DNA of 54,633 bases, from positions 1-54,633 of the forward strand of contig NZ_LQPT01000045.1 in assembly GCF_002102355.1 (NCBI RefSeq). The letters run 5' to 3'. The DNA comes from Mycobacterium sherrisii. Its GTDB lineage: Bacteria > Actinomycetota > Actinomycetes > Mycobacteriales > Mycobacteriaceae. Positions 18,003-26,852 of this stretch are shown here, in pieces (position 1 is the stretch's first letter; every line of letters starts with the position of its first letter). A program made the position numbers and the translations under genes. Under the pieces are notes generated by a model. That model was not told the DNA's origin. It did no database searches and was given only the letters and a program-made list of their open reading frames with translations.

Positions 18003-19841
18003 TCAAAGCACTATCGGCACATGCTTTTCCGTGCACGCGTCCTTGACCGCCGCCACGATGTCCTGGGTGCGTAGCGTCTGCAGGTCCGCCACGGTCACCG
18101 AACCCTTGTCCATGCGATGCTGCGCGGCGACCCGCGAGTCGCGCAGCCGTTCCGCGCGTTCAACGACGTTGCGGGCGAAGCGACCGTTGTGCATGACGTC
18201 GATGCCGTGTTCCCCGTTGGGGGCGCGGTAGTCGCGCAAGGTGGCACACGCCGCGCGCAGCGCGTCGGCCGTGGCGGGATCAAGAAGGGTCGCGCGTGGT
18301 TTGCCGTATCGGACGGCGATTTCCACCAGCTCGTCGGGCGTGTAGGACTCAAACCGCAACTTGCGGTTGAACCGGCCCGCCAGACCCGGGTTGACGGTGA
18401 GGAACTCGTCAACTTCCTTCTCGTATCCGGCGCCGATGAAGCAGAAGTCGAAACGGTGCACCTCCAGCGCCACCAAGAGCTGGTTGACGGCCTCCATCCC
18501 GATCATGTCCGGCCGGCCGTCCTGATGCCGCTCCACCAACGAGTAGAACTCGTCCATGAACAGGATGCGGCCCAGCGACCGATTGATCAGCTCGTTGGTC
18601 TTCGGCCCGGAGGCCCCGATGTGTTCAGCGCAGAAGTCGGCGCGCTTCACTTCGATGATCTCCGGGTGGCGCACGATGCCCAGCCCCGCGTAGATCTTCC
18701 CCAACGCCTCGGCGGTGGTGGTCTTACCGGTACCGGGCGGCCCGACAAGCAGCATGTGGTTGGTCTGATTGGCCACCGGCAGGCCCGCGGCCAACCGCAG
18801 GGCGCGCACCTCGATCTGGTCCTCTAGTTCCGCGACCGCCCGCTTGACGTCGGCCAGTCCGACCTGGTTGTCGAGCAGCGCCCGGCCCTCTTGCAGCAGT
18901 TCGCTGCGCCGCTCTTGATGCTCTTCTTCCTCGCGCTGCTGCGCCGACCGCTCGGTGGTCACATCCCATTTGTTGGTGCGCGAACGTATGGACTGCTCGT
19001 CGGTAACCACCAGCTGCAGGGCGGGGTCCGCCAGCGCTTGCTTGGCCGGCTCGAGCAGAGCCCCGTTGATCGTGGCCTTGGACAACCAGATCTGCGCCTT
19101 GGCCTCCTCACCGAGCTGCCGATGCGCCATCCCGCGCACATAGGCAAGGTCGGCCGCGATGAGCGGGAAGTCGTTGGGATCTATTGCGGTGACGGCTGTT
19201 TCGAGCTGCTGGCGCCGCGCCTCGGTCCCGCCGTAGCCGGTGCGCAGCTCGACCCGGTCGGTCCACTCCAGCGCCACCCGTGCCTGTCCAAGATGGGCCG
19301 CGCCGTGCGCCGCCAGCGTGCAGATGGCCGCGGTGACCGCCGACATGATGATCGCCTGCGGCGGCAAGATGGCCGCTGCCACCGAGACGACATCGGGCCA
19401 CCGTTGCGTCGCGAACATCAAGTAGGCCTCGATGTACTGCTTCCACTGATGGTTCTCCCAGGTGTCCAGCAGCGTCGAATCCGCAAGCAACGCTTCGGCT
19501 TTCTCGTACTGGCCAGCGTCGATCAAGGCGCTGGCCAGCGCCAGGCCGGCATGCGAGGCCTCGGTAACCGAAATCGACAGATAGGGGCCGGCCTTGATCG
19601 GTGCCGAGAGGCGTGCGCCGATCCGGTTGGTCTCGCGATGCAGGCGGCTTCCGCAGTTGTACAGCTGCTCGATGGTCGACAACGCCTCGTCTCCCGCGGC
19701 GATCCGGCCCAGCCAGGCGTCGGCCATCGAGGGGTCGACCTCGGTCGCTTCGCGAAATCGCGCCGCGGCGCCGGCAACATCGGTGTCGAGCAACGCCATC
19801 GCCTGGTCGAAGTGCTTGCGTGCGGCGACCGGACTGGTCAT
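18003..19841 (-). CDS. eccA2: ESX-2 AAA+ ATPase EccA2
   Basis: The 612-residue protein has a helical TPR-like N-terminal half (SMADAWLGRIAAGDEALSTI, TQRWPDVVSVAAAILPPQAI) and a CbxX/CfqX-type AAA+ domain with Walker A GPPGTGKTTTAEALGK, Walker B RILFMDEFYS and the sensor/arginine region NPGLAGRFNRKLRFESYTPDE. EccA proteins are cytosolic and act on secreted Esx, Esp and PE/PPE substrates. Closest resemblance is EccA2 (Rv3884c, 619 aa). Its start overlaps the eccE2 stop by four bases, and it is the last gene of the minus-strand ESX-2 operon. Confidence 0.93.
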   Translation of the reverse strand: MTSPVAARKHFDQAMALLDTDVAGAAARFREATEVDPSMADAWLGRIAAGDEALSTIEQLYNCGSRLHRETNRIGARLSAPIKAGPYLSISVTEASHAGLALASALIDAGQYEKAEALLADSTLLDTWENHQWKQYIEAYLMFATQRWPDVVSVAAAILPPQAIIMSAVTAAICTLAAHGAAHLGQARVALEWTDRVELRTGYGGTEARRQQLETAVTAIDPNDFPLIAADLAYVRGMAHRQLGEEAKAQIWLSKATINGALLEPAKQALADPALQLVVTDEQSIRSRTNKWDVTTERSAQQREEEEHQERRSELLQEGRALLDNQVGLADVKRAVAELEDQIEVRALRLAAGLPVANQTNHMLLVGPPGTGKTTTAEALGKIYAGLGIVRHPEIIEVKRADFCAEHIGASGPKTNELINRSLGRILFMDEFYSLVERHQDGRPDMIGMEAVNQLLVALEVHRFDFCFIGAGYEKEVDEFLTVNPGLAGRFNRKLRFESYTPDELVEIAVRYGKPRATLLDPATADALRAACATLRDYRAPNGEHGIDVMHNGRFARNVVERAERLRDSRVAAQHRMDKGSVTVADLQTLRTQDIVAAVKDACTEKHVPIVL

Positions 19842-21388
19842 GGGGTGTCCATCGCTTCGAGCTCAGGAGTTCGCAAGGCCATCGGCTCCGACGATACGTA
19901 CCGATTCTCGGCGCGGAACAGCTCCACCTCCACCGAATGCACATGGTCGGCGGCGGTCACGTCCACTGTGGCCGGTCCCGTCTGGGTGATCAGCACGTTC
20001 GCGGTTCCCCGATAGGGTTCGCCTGGCGTCCCGACGGAGATCAATGTGTTCGGACGCGGCGCCGGCGACATGCTGCCGTCCACCACGCTCACCGTCGTGC
20101 CGGACGCCGGCTTGGGCTGATCGGTTACGGCGATGTCGGGCATGCGAACACTGGCCCAGCGCTGCAGGTTTCGGGTGTGGACGGTGATCCGTTCGCCGGC
20201 ACCGGCGAGCCGGATGACGAACCGCTTGGCCAGCGCGTCCTCCGCGGCGATGTGTACGCGGCTGAATTCGCCGGCGTCGTCGAACGGCAGCAACATCCGG
20301 TTCCCGCCGGCGACCTTGCCGAGCAGCACACCCGACGACCCGATCGGGATGACGAGCGGACCCCGCAGCGGGCCGCGGCGGATGCCGCGCAACGCCGGCA
20401 ACGGGCCGCACAGGTTGGCGGCCACCGCCTGCGCCTGTTCACCGCGCAGAGTGCGCAGCCGCATGCTCAGCGACGCCGTGGGGGGCTGGGCGGTACGCAC
20501 CGTCACGGTGGCGGTGGCGCTGACGGGCCCCGCTTTGGAGCCGAAAAGCGTGATGTTCTGCGCGATCCCGTCGACACGCGCCGACCAGGCCTGTGCCAAC
20601 GTCTCGGTGCTGAGGTCACCGGGCCGGTACCAATAGGTCGTCAGCCACCCGCCGTCACTGCGCACCGACCGCCAGCGCCGGTTCGAAACGTCCAGCGCGG
20701 AGCGCCCCAGCCGACGCTCCATCTCCACGATGTCGGTGGCCGTGGCCACCTTCGCGCGGATCCCGCGCTGGCGCATGGCCGCGCTGATTCGCTGCGCCGC
20801 CGCCAGGGTCGCGGTACCGACGGAGGTTCGGCCACGCAACGCCTCCACGTTGTCCAGCGCCGAAATCCTTACTATCAGCCAGGTTTCGCGCTGTCCCGCA
20901 TACGGCGGCGTGCCGATCAAAGTGTCGTACACCCGCGGGTAATCACCGGTACTGCGTCGGCGGGCGCCCGCGGTGACGATGCTGAGTGAACCCACGGTGA
21001 GGCCCAGGCTTTGGTGCAACAGCGGCACCAGCTCGGCGATATCGAACGCGTTGTCGGTGAACGTCGCGGTCGACCCGGTGAACAATGTCGGCGCGTGCGC
21101 CTTTCCCAGCAGTTGAACCGCGGCCGCGGCGACGCCGTCCTGGTAGCGGATCCCCCCGCCGGCGCGGTCGTTGGCGACCGTGAGGGGCTCGGTCCACCAG
21201 ATCGGGGAACGCCGCCGGCGCCACAGGATCAGCCAGGACCACAACTGCTGGCCCCGCCACCGGATGACACCGACGGCGATCCCGATCACCAAACCCGCTG
21301 CCGCGCCGGGATATCCGCCGATGGCCCACCCGGCCAGAACGGAGATGAAGATCGCGACAATGATCGCCAGCTTGGTTCCGGCTCTCAT
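19838..21388 (-). CDS. eccE2: ESX-2 membrane component EccE2
   Basis: The 516-residue protein starts with two closely spaced membrane helices (LAIIVAIFISVLAGWAIGGY and AAAGLVIGIAVGVIRW) and continues as a large soluble domain with WWTEPLTVANDRAGGGIRYQ, the EccE domain opening. Length is close to EccE2 (Rv3885c, 537 aa). EccE sits at the periphery of the EccBCDE membrane complex and contacts MycP. Start and stop overlap the mycP2 stop and the eccA2 start by four bases each, which indicates a tightly coupled operon. No broken motif is seen, so the gene appears intact although eccB2 and eccC2 are absent. Confidence 0.9.
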   Translation of the reverse strand: MRAGTKLAIIVAIFISVLAGWAIGGYPGAAAGLVIGIAVGVIRWRGQQLWSWLILWRRRRSPIWWTEPLTVANDRAGGGIRYQDGVAAAAVQLLGKAHAPTLFTGSTATFTDNAFDIAELVPLLHQSLGLTVGSLSIVTAGARRRSTGDYPRVYDTLIGTPPYAGQRETWLIVRISALDNVEALRGRTSVGTATLAAAQRISAAMRQRGIRAKVATATDIVEMERRLGRSALDVSNRRWRSVRSDGGWLTTYWYRPGDLSTETLAQAWSARVDGIAQNITLFGSKAGPVSATATVTVRTAQPPTASLSMRLRTLRGEQAQAVAANLCGPLPALRGIRRGPLRGPLVIPIGSSGVLLGKVAGGNRMLLPFDDAGEFSRVHIAAEDALAKRFVIRLAGAGERITVHTRNLQRWASVRMPDIAVTDQPKPASGTTVSVVDGSMSPAPRPNTLISVGTPGEPYRGTANVLITQTGPATVDVTAADHVHSVEVELFRAENRYVSSEPMALRTPELEAMDTP

Positions 21389-23049
21389 CGTTCGCGCCGC
21401 GCTCGGACGATCAGCGACACCACCGCGATCGCGGCTACCACGACCCCGGCGAACACCAGTGCCACGTTGCGGGCGCGGTGATCCGGCGGCGGTGGCGGCG
21501 GCAGCGGGTGCACTACCCGGGTGGCGGCTCCCGGCGGAAGACGCTCGCCCGCAGGCACATCGAACGTCAGCGCCGCCACCGGGTCGACCACGCCGTAACC
21601 GACCTGGTTGTCGACCCCGCGCGGAGGATTGTGCGCCGTCTGCAGAATCCGGTTGATGATCTGGTGAGCGGACAACGCCGGATACTTGGCCCGCACCAAC
21701 GCGGCCACACCGCTGACATACGCGGCGGAAAAGCTGGTGCCCCAGAACGGCATGTTCTTCTCACCCGGACGAATCGGCGGGTAGGCATTGGCCGGTCCCC
21801 CGGTCTCCGGTGACAGCCCCATGATCCCGACGCCCGGTGCCGCCGCCGCCACCCACGGCCCGGCCAGGCTTTTGTTGATCGGCGCGCCGGTGTTGTCGAC
21901 CGCGCCAACCGAGAGGACGTAGTCGGAAAACCACGACGGCGACGACACCGTCTTGACCTGGTGCCAGTCGCGCGGATCGGCGGCGTTGAGCGGGTCGAAG
22001 GTCGGGTTCTGCGCGCACCCGTCCTCGCTGTCGTTACCGGCTGCGGCGACGACGACGGCGTCCTTGACGGTGGCGGCATACCAAACCGCCGCCCCGATCG
22101 CGCCTTGGTCCAGCGGGTCGGCGGCCGAAACGCAGGCCGTCACACTGATATTGATCACTTTGGCGCCCATGTTCGCGGCGTGCACGATGGCGCTCGCCAG
22201 GGTGGCGATAGTGCCGGCCTTTTTACGGCCTTCCGAGTCGCCGGGGCCCGGGTTGACCGGTTCGAAGGCGCGCGATGACTGCCGGATGGAAATGATGGTC
22301 GCGTGCGGCGCGACGCCCGCCACACCGTCGGGCGCACCCGGCGGCGGTGGAGGTACCTCGGGATCGTCGGGCTGGCCCGGCGCCGGGTCGCCAGGTCCGT
22401 TCGACGGCGCGTCGGGCGGCGGCGGTGGCGGCGGCGGTGCGGCCGGGACCGTCTGCGTGATCGTCACCGGTGACGGCGGCGGTGGTGGTGCGGGTGGCGG
22501 CGGGGGCCCCCCGGGCGGCGGAGCGCCGGCGTCGGTCGGCGGCGGACCGGCCGGTGGCGGGAACGCCGGCGCACTTGGCATCGGTGGCGGCATCGGAGTG
22601 CCTTGGGGCGCGGCACCGATTACCGACGCCACGATGGTGCCGTGCGCGTCGCAATCGCTGAGGCCGTCGCCGCCCATGATGTAGTCGCCACCGGCGACCA
22701 CTGGTAACCGCCGGCTGGGGTTGACACCGGTGTCGATGACCGCCACCGCGACGCCATTGCCGGTCGAGTACTGCCATGCCTTGCTGACGTTGAGCATGGT
22801 GAAACCGGGTGCGGGCAACGCCACGTTGGGGTCGGCGACGGTGATCGTCCGCGCGCAGGCGAAACTCTGCCGCATCGGCTGTTCGGCGGCCGGTTTGCCG
22901 TCGGGCGGAACCCGGCCCGGGTCCACCACCGGTGGCGGAATAGCCTGCGCCACCGGAAGACCGGCGATCAACGTCACGAGCACGGTCGTTAGTGCCGCGG
23001 CGCCGACCCGCTGGGCCAATGCGGCAACAGTGAGCGCCCGCCGAGTCAT
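21385..23049 (-). CDS. mycP2: ESX-2 mycosin protease MycP2
   Basis: The start is ATG 23049, which overlaps the eccD2 stop by four bases and gives 554 residues. A signal peptide (about residues 12-36) precedes a subtilisin domain with the triad in AVAVIDTGVN (D106), SDCDAHGTIVAS (H136) and FWGTSFSAAYVSG (about S439). The loop after the histidine, roughly residues 150-250, is a very long proline-rich insertion. A C-terminal membrane helix (NVALVFAGVVVAAIAVVSLIV) ends in basic residues. Mycosins are anchored outside the membrane and are needed for ESX complex stability. All catalytic residues are retained. Confidence 0.92.
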   Translation of the reverse strand: MTRRALTVAALAQRVGAAALTTVLVTLIAGLPVAQAIPPPVVDPGRVPPDGKPAAEQPMRQSFACARTITVADPNVALPAPGFTMLNVSKAWQYSTGNGVAVAVIDTGVNPSRRLPVVAGGDYIMGGDGLSDCDAHGTIVASVIGAAPQGTPMPPPMPSAPAFPPPAGPPPTDAGAPPPGGPPPPPAPPPPPSPVTITQTVPAAPPPPPPPPDAPSNGPGDPAPGQPDDPEVPPPPPGAPDGVAGVAPHATIISIRQSSRAFEPVNPGPGDSEGRKKAGTIATLASAIVHAANMGAKVINISVTACVSAADPLDQGAIGAAVWYAATVKDAVVVAAAGNDSEDGCAQNPTFDPLNAADPRDWHQVKTVSSPSWFSDYVLSVGAVDNTGAPINKSLAGPWVAAAAPGVGIMGLSPETGGPANAYPPIRPGEKNMPFWGTSFSAAYVSGVAALVRAKYPALSAHQIINRILQTAHNPPRGVDNQVGYGVVDPVAALTFDVPAGERLPPGAATRVVHPLPPPPPPDHRARNVALVFAGVVVAAIAVVSLIVRARRER

Positions 23050-24539
23050 CGCATGCGCACCCAGGTGAACAACCCGCCGATCCACGCGGCCAGCGGCAGC
23101 GCCGCGATGATCGCGACGATTTCCACCCACTCAGCGGTCATTCGCACCAGCGGAGTAAACCTCGTGATCGGCACCAGCAACGCGGCCAGCAGGCCCGCAC
23201 CGCCGAAGGCGGCCAGCGCCAGCGCACCCCACAGCAGCGTGGAGCCCGACGAAGCAGGCTCGTGCACAACGTATTTGATCACCGCCACGCACACGGCCGC
23301 CGCCGCTCCGCATACCAGCGCGACGGCCTGACGTTTGTCGGCGAAGGCCCGGCCGCGGCTGATGAAGATCACCACAAACAGTCCGGCCAGCACCGCCGCG
23401 GGCGTGCTGCGGTCATGTCCCGGCATCAGCGTCACCCACACCGCGACCGGCAGTGCCAGTCCGGCTGCGGCGCAGATTCCGGTCAAAACGTTGTTGGCCC
23501 GGACGGCCGCCGCCGCAATCTGGGCGCCGCGGGGCGTGGTGTCGGAGTTTGCTTCCTCGTCGCTGCCTTCGTCGACGGGTGCGACCGCGTCGGCGGGCAG
23601 ACCGGCGCTGCGCCGGAACAGGTCCCGGCCGGTGATCGACCCGAAGTACGGCGGCCGGATCCGGGCGACCCACAACGCGATCGTCGGCGCCATCGTCAAC
23701 AGCAGCAGCAAGGCAACCAGCGTGCACATCCCCAGCCACTGCGCCGGAACCGGCCACCACATCCGCGCCGCGGCAACTAGCCCGGCGAGCCCGAGCACGG
23801 TCACCACGGTGGCCGCCACATTGGCGTGTCGCCTTGTCGCAGCGGCGATCCCGCATGTCAACACCGCACCGGCCAGCGCAGCAATGAACGCGTGCGCGGC
23901 GCCGAGGCGCCCAGGGGCACCGGAGGCGAAGCCTGCGGTGAGCAAGGGCACCGCGATCCAGCCCAGACCGTCGATCATGTCGAGGCGCCCCGGCCACCAC
24001 CGCCACACCGTGGCCGCACCGCCGGCGATCAACAGGCCGACGGCAGCGGTCACGATCGTGGGCAGCAACGCATCGGTGGAAAGCCGTTGCCGCACGGCCA
24101 ATCCCAACACGGTCACGGCGGTCATCGCGACGATGACGAGGGCGGTGCGCGCCGCGGTTTGCAGGGTGACCGGTTCGAACAGGGCCTTGCCGACCCGGGC
24201 TAGACCCGTGGACAGCGACTCGTATTGCGGCTCGAACGACTCTCCGGCTACCGCGGGAACCAGAGTGAGCGTGGCCCCATCCTCGACGCCGAGTTCGTCG
24301 AGGGTCTTGGTTACGTCGAGCCGGACCCCGTTGGCCTTGTGCAGTTCATACCCGACACCGGGCTCGAGTCCGGTGAACCCCCGGCGCTTCAGTTCCTCGT
24401 TGAGCAGCTCGACCACGTTGTCGAGGAAGGCCTCGATCGGCACCGAGGCGGGGTAGACCTGCGAAACCAGATGTTCGCCACATACGACCGCGACCGCGCA
24501 GCGGGCTGGAAAAGAAACCTTACCCACAAACGCGGACAC
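23046..24539 (-). CDS. eccD2: ESX-2 channel component EccD2
   Basis: The 497-residue protein has an N-terminal ubiquitin-like domain of about 95 residues (CAVAVVCGEHLVSQVYPAS, VRLDVTKTLDELGVEDGAT) followed by about 11 hydrophobic segments, the EccD topology. Examples are TALVIVAMTAVTVLGLAV and WIGGLFTWVRMR at the end. EccD dimers form the bulk of the membrane scaffold in the ESX complex. Length is near that of EccD2 (Rv3887c, 509 aa). The start codon shares a base with the stop of the upstream Rv3888c-type gene and the end overlaps mycP2, so the genes are translated together. Confidence 0.92.
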   Translation of the reverse strand: MSAFVGKVSFPARCAVAVVCGEHLVSQVYPASVPIEAFLDNVVELLNEELKRRGFTGLEPGVGYELHKANGVRLDVTKTLDELGVEDGATLTLVPAVAGESFEPQYESLSTGLARVGKALFEPVTLQTAARTALVIVAMTAVTVLGLAVRQRLSTDALLPTIVTAAVGLLIAGGAATVWRWWPGRLDMIDGLGWIAVPLLTAGFASGAPGRLGAAHAFIAALAGAVLTCGIAAATRRHANVAATVVTVLGLAGLVAAARMWWPVPAQWLGMCTLVALLLLLTMAPTIALWVARIRPPYFGSITGRDLFRRSAGLPADAVAPVDEGSDEEANSDTTPRGAQIAAAAVRANNVLTGICAAAGLALPVAVWVTLMPGHDRSTPAAVLAGLFVVIFISRGRAFADKRQAVALVCGAAAAVCVAVIKYVVHEPASSGSTLLWGALALAAFGGAGLLAALLVPITRFTPLVRMTAEWVEIVAIIAALPLAAWIGGLFTWVRMR

Positions 24540-25567
24540 TAGCGCGGCCTGTCGGCATCTGGAATGTATTTGTCAGCCAATGCCGCAGTGATTTCGAATA
24601 GGCGCAGCCGAGTCTTCTTCTTCAACTCGTGCCGCGTATCGATGATCCCGCCTTTGGCAAGGAATGGGTCATGCGGCATGAACTCGACCGTCGCGCCGGA
24701 TTGTGCGAATCGCTCGGTGAGATAAGTACGCGCCTCGGCATCGTATTTGTCGCGACTGTCGTTCAGGATGACCATGCTGCGCGACACGAGTTCGTGATAT
24801 CCCATCGAGCGCAGCAAGTCGATCGCCCGGGTCACCGGTAACGAGGTGTCGGCGGTCAGACCGGAAACGAAGACCAGGGTGTCGCACGCGTCGAGCACCG
24901 CCTTCATCACCGGGTGCTCGAGGTCGTCCGAGGTATCCACCACGATGACGGTGTGGGTGCGACGCAGCCGCGACAGCACCCCGGAGAACATCGAGGCCAC
25001 CAGCGGCCGCGGTTGGTCCGACGCCCGGTTCCCGGCCAGTACGTCAAGACCAAGGCTATTCTGCCCCAAGTGTTCCCGGATGTCGGCGTAGCCCTGGACA
25101 TCGGTGTCGTTGAGGACCGCGGCGTAGTCACCCGGCGGCGACTCGTCGATCCGCCCGGCCAGCGTGCCGAAGCCGGGCGCGGCGTCAATCGCGACAACGT
25201 TCTCGGGGCGACACTCCCGGAAGACCGCGCCGATGCACGCCGTCATCGTGGTCTTGCCGACACCGCCCTTACCCGAAACCACCCCGATCACGTACTGCTT
25301 GCGAATGTGGCGTCGGATTCGCTCTTGCAATTCCCGATAATGTCTTTCGGCGGGTGACTCACCGAAGTTGACGGTATGAAACGTTGCTTGATAAACAAAT
25401 TTTCGCCAGCCGCTACCCGGCGGGATTTTGCGCGGCGCGACCATGTCGGAAATGCGTAATGTTCCGGATACCGAGTCCTGATTCTGGTAACGCGCGGCGG
25501 GGACGTCTCGCCGAGTCGGTCCGCTTTGTTCAGGAGAATTGGATGAGCCCGTCCACGGATTCGTCAC
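24539..25567 (-). CDS. ESX-2-associated MinD/ParA-like ATPase (Rv3888c type)
   Basis: The 342-residue protein has a hydrophilic N-terminus of about 45 residues and then a P-loop ATPase domain with the deviant Walker [35 protein letters not shown] and the switch region VIVVDTSDDLEHPVMKAV. Length and sequence match Rv3888c (341 aa). It belongs to the EspI-like group associated with ESX loci, but it lacks the long proline-rich N-terminus of the other copy at 13676-15016. Its function in secretion is unknown. It is one base from eccD2 and 35 bp after espG2. Confidence 0.9.
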   Translation of the reverse strand: MTNPWTGSSNSPEQSGPTRRDVPAARYQNQDSVSGTLRISDMVAPRKIPPGSGWRKFVYQATFHTVNFGESPAERHYRELQERIRRHIRKQYVIGVVSGKGGVGKTTMTACIGAVFRECRPENVVAIDAAPGFGTLAGRIDESPPGDYAAVLNDTDVQGYADIREHLGQNSLGLDVLAGNRASDQPRPLVASMFSGVLSRLRRTHTVIVVDTSDDLEHPVMKAVLDACDTLVFVSGLTADTSLPVTRAIDLLRSMGYHELVSRSMVILNDSRDKYDAEARTYLTERFAQSGATVEFMPHDPFLAKGGIIDTRHELKKKTRLRLFEITAALADKYIPDADRPR

Positions 25568-25602
25568 GATGCCGATGCTATCATTTTCGCGTTACCTTTC
25601 GA

Positions 25603-26436
25603 CTACACGACTTTTCGGTACGAATACCATTCTTGGTGGGCGGGCAGCCGCCGCATCATGTGGCTGATCGCAGATCCGATGTTGTTCTTTGTGCCCGGGG
25701 CGATGATCATCCACTGCTTACCCGCGGACGGAACATGTTCGGCGACGAGCCGGCCTTCCGGTGTATCGATGATCGTCACCGCGCCCTGATCGATGTGGGT
25801 GCGGGTCGGTCGGCCGTTATCCACCCCCGACTGAATGGCCACAATGGACGCCTGGGCCGACTGGTCGGTGTCGGTGGCCAGTCTCAGCAGGTGCAGCTGG
25901 TCGGGCTCGAGGCCCTGGCCAGCCAGGAATTCCTGCAGACGGTTCTGGTCGGTGGCCGCGACGCGCAGCGCGTCCACGTCCAGCGTCACGGGTCGCAGCG
26001 GCGCGGGATCGCTTGCGCCGCAGAGGCGTTCGATCTGTGCGCTGAGCGCAGCGCCGGCGGCGCTCTCGTTGCTCGCGATGCCCGCCCCGCTGATGCGAAC
26101 CAGGTCTCCCGAGCGCTCGATGGAGACCCACCAATGCGCGAACCGGGCCAGCAGTGCGCGGGTGGGCTCACCGTCGCCGGGCAGTCGGAAGTGGATCATC
26201 AGCCCGATGTCGCGGCGGGACAACACCGTCAGCCATTCGACGATGGTTCCGTCGACGGAGTCTGTCTCGTCGACGACCCCGGCGGCCCGCAGCTCGGGCG
26301 TCACCGGATGTTGCAGCGCCTTGTGCTTCGGCTCGACGCTGGGCAGGTGGGGCCGCAGCCCCATTTCGGGAGCGAGGACCTCGATGCCGGTGAGTACCTG
26401 CAGAACCCACAGGCCGTCCAGGGAGGTGGTTAGCAC
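25603..26436 (-). CDS. espG2: ESX-2 PE/PPE-type chaperone EspG2
   Basis: The 277-residue protein starts at GTG 26436 behind AAGGGAAG. It has the EspG opening LDGLWVLQVLTGIEVLAPEMG and the ending MMRRLPAHQEWYSYRKVV, as in Rv3889c (276 aa). EspG proteins bind the tip of PPE partners in PE-PPE pairs and deliver them to the cognate ESX system. No PE or PPE gene is present in this cluster, so any client would have to be encoded elsewhere. A strong hairpin lies between esxC and this gene and may lower its expression relative to the esx genes. Confidence 0.9.
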   Translation of the reverse strand: MLTTSLDGLWVLQVLTGIEVLAPEMGLRPHLPSVEPKHKALQHPVTPELRAAGVVDETDSVDGTIVEWLTVLSRRDIGLMIHFRLPGDGEPTRALLARFAHWWVSIERSGDLVRISGAGIASNESAAGAALSAQIERLCGASDPAPLRPVTLDVDALRVAATDQNRLQEFLAGQGLEPDQLHLLRLATDTDQSAQASIVAIQSGVDNGRPTRTHIDQGAVTIIDTPEGRLVAEHVPSAGKQWMIIAPGTKNNIGSAISHMMRRLPAHQEWYSYRKVV

Positions 26437-26457
26437 GGTCTTCCCTTAAAGCCAGGC

Positions 26458-26485
26458 GCGGGGCGCACGCTCGCGTGCGCCCCGC
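26458..26485 (-). terminator. Perfect 12-bp hairpin between esxC and espG2
   Basis: GCGGGGCGCACG (26458-26469) and CGTGCGCCCCGC (26474-26485) pair exactly around the loop CTCG. The hairpin begins ten bases after the esxC stop on the minus strand and has no T-tract behind it. Mycobacterial terminators often lack one, so it may end most transcripts after esxDC, attenuate the downstream operon or protect the esx mRNA 3' end. Confidence 0.7.
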
Positions 26486-26495
26486 AAAGCCGGGA

Positions 26496-26786
26496 CTATG
26501 CGAAGAACAGGCTCGTGTTGTGATCGGTGGTTATCGCGTTCTCGTGCACCGTGTTTACGGTGTGCCCGTGCAGGCTGACGGTTTGGATCATGTCCTGCAA
26601 CCCACGCAACATCTGTTGTTGCGCATCGAAGAACGTCGTCGCACCGTGGCCCTGGAAGAACTCGGCCAGCTGTTGGGTGATGTGCAGGACGTCGTCGTGG
26701 ATTTCCATCAACTGTGACGCCTGCGCCGCAATATCGCCCGACAACCCACTGACGGCGGCGTGGTTGTAAACAATTTGATCTGCCAT
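26496..26786 (-). CDS. esxC: ESX-2 secreted WXG100-family protein EsxC
   Basis: The 96-residue helical-hairpin protein starts at ATG behind AAGGA. It retains MADQIVYNHAAVSGL, EFFQGHGATTFFDAQQQML and LQDMIQTVSLHGHTVN, corresponding to EsxC (Rv3890c, 95 aa). The turn has FQGHGA in place of the usual WxG, as the M. tuberculosis protein does. EsxC should pair with EsxD and be exported. The C-terminus reads ITTDHNTSLFFA; a YxxxD-type export signal is not obvious. It lies 66 bp after esxD in the same direction. Confidence 0.9.
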   Translation of the reverse strand: MADQIVYNHAAVSGLSGDIAAQASQLMEIHDDVLHITQQLAEFFQGHGATTFFDAQQQMLRGLQDMIQTVSLHGHTVNTVHENAITTDHNTSLFFA

Positions 26787-26852
26787 GTTCGTTGGTCCTT
26801 AACTAAATAGGTCTGTAAATGTCTCGGGTGACACGTCGAACGACAGGTCAAA

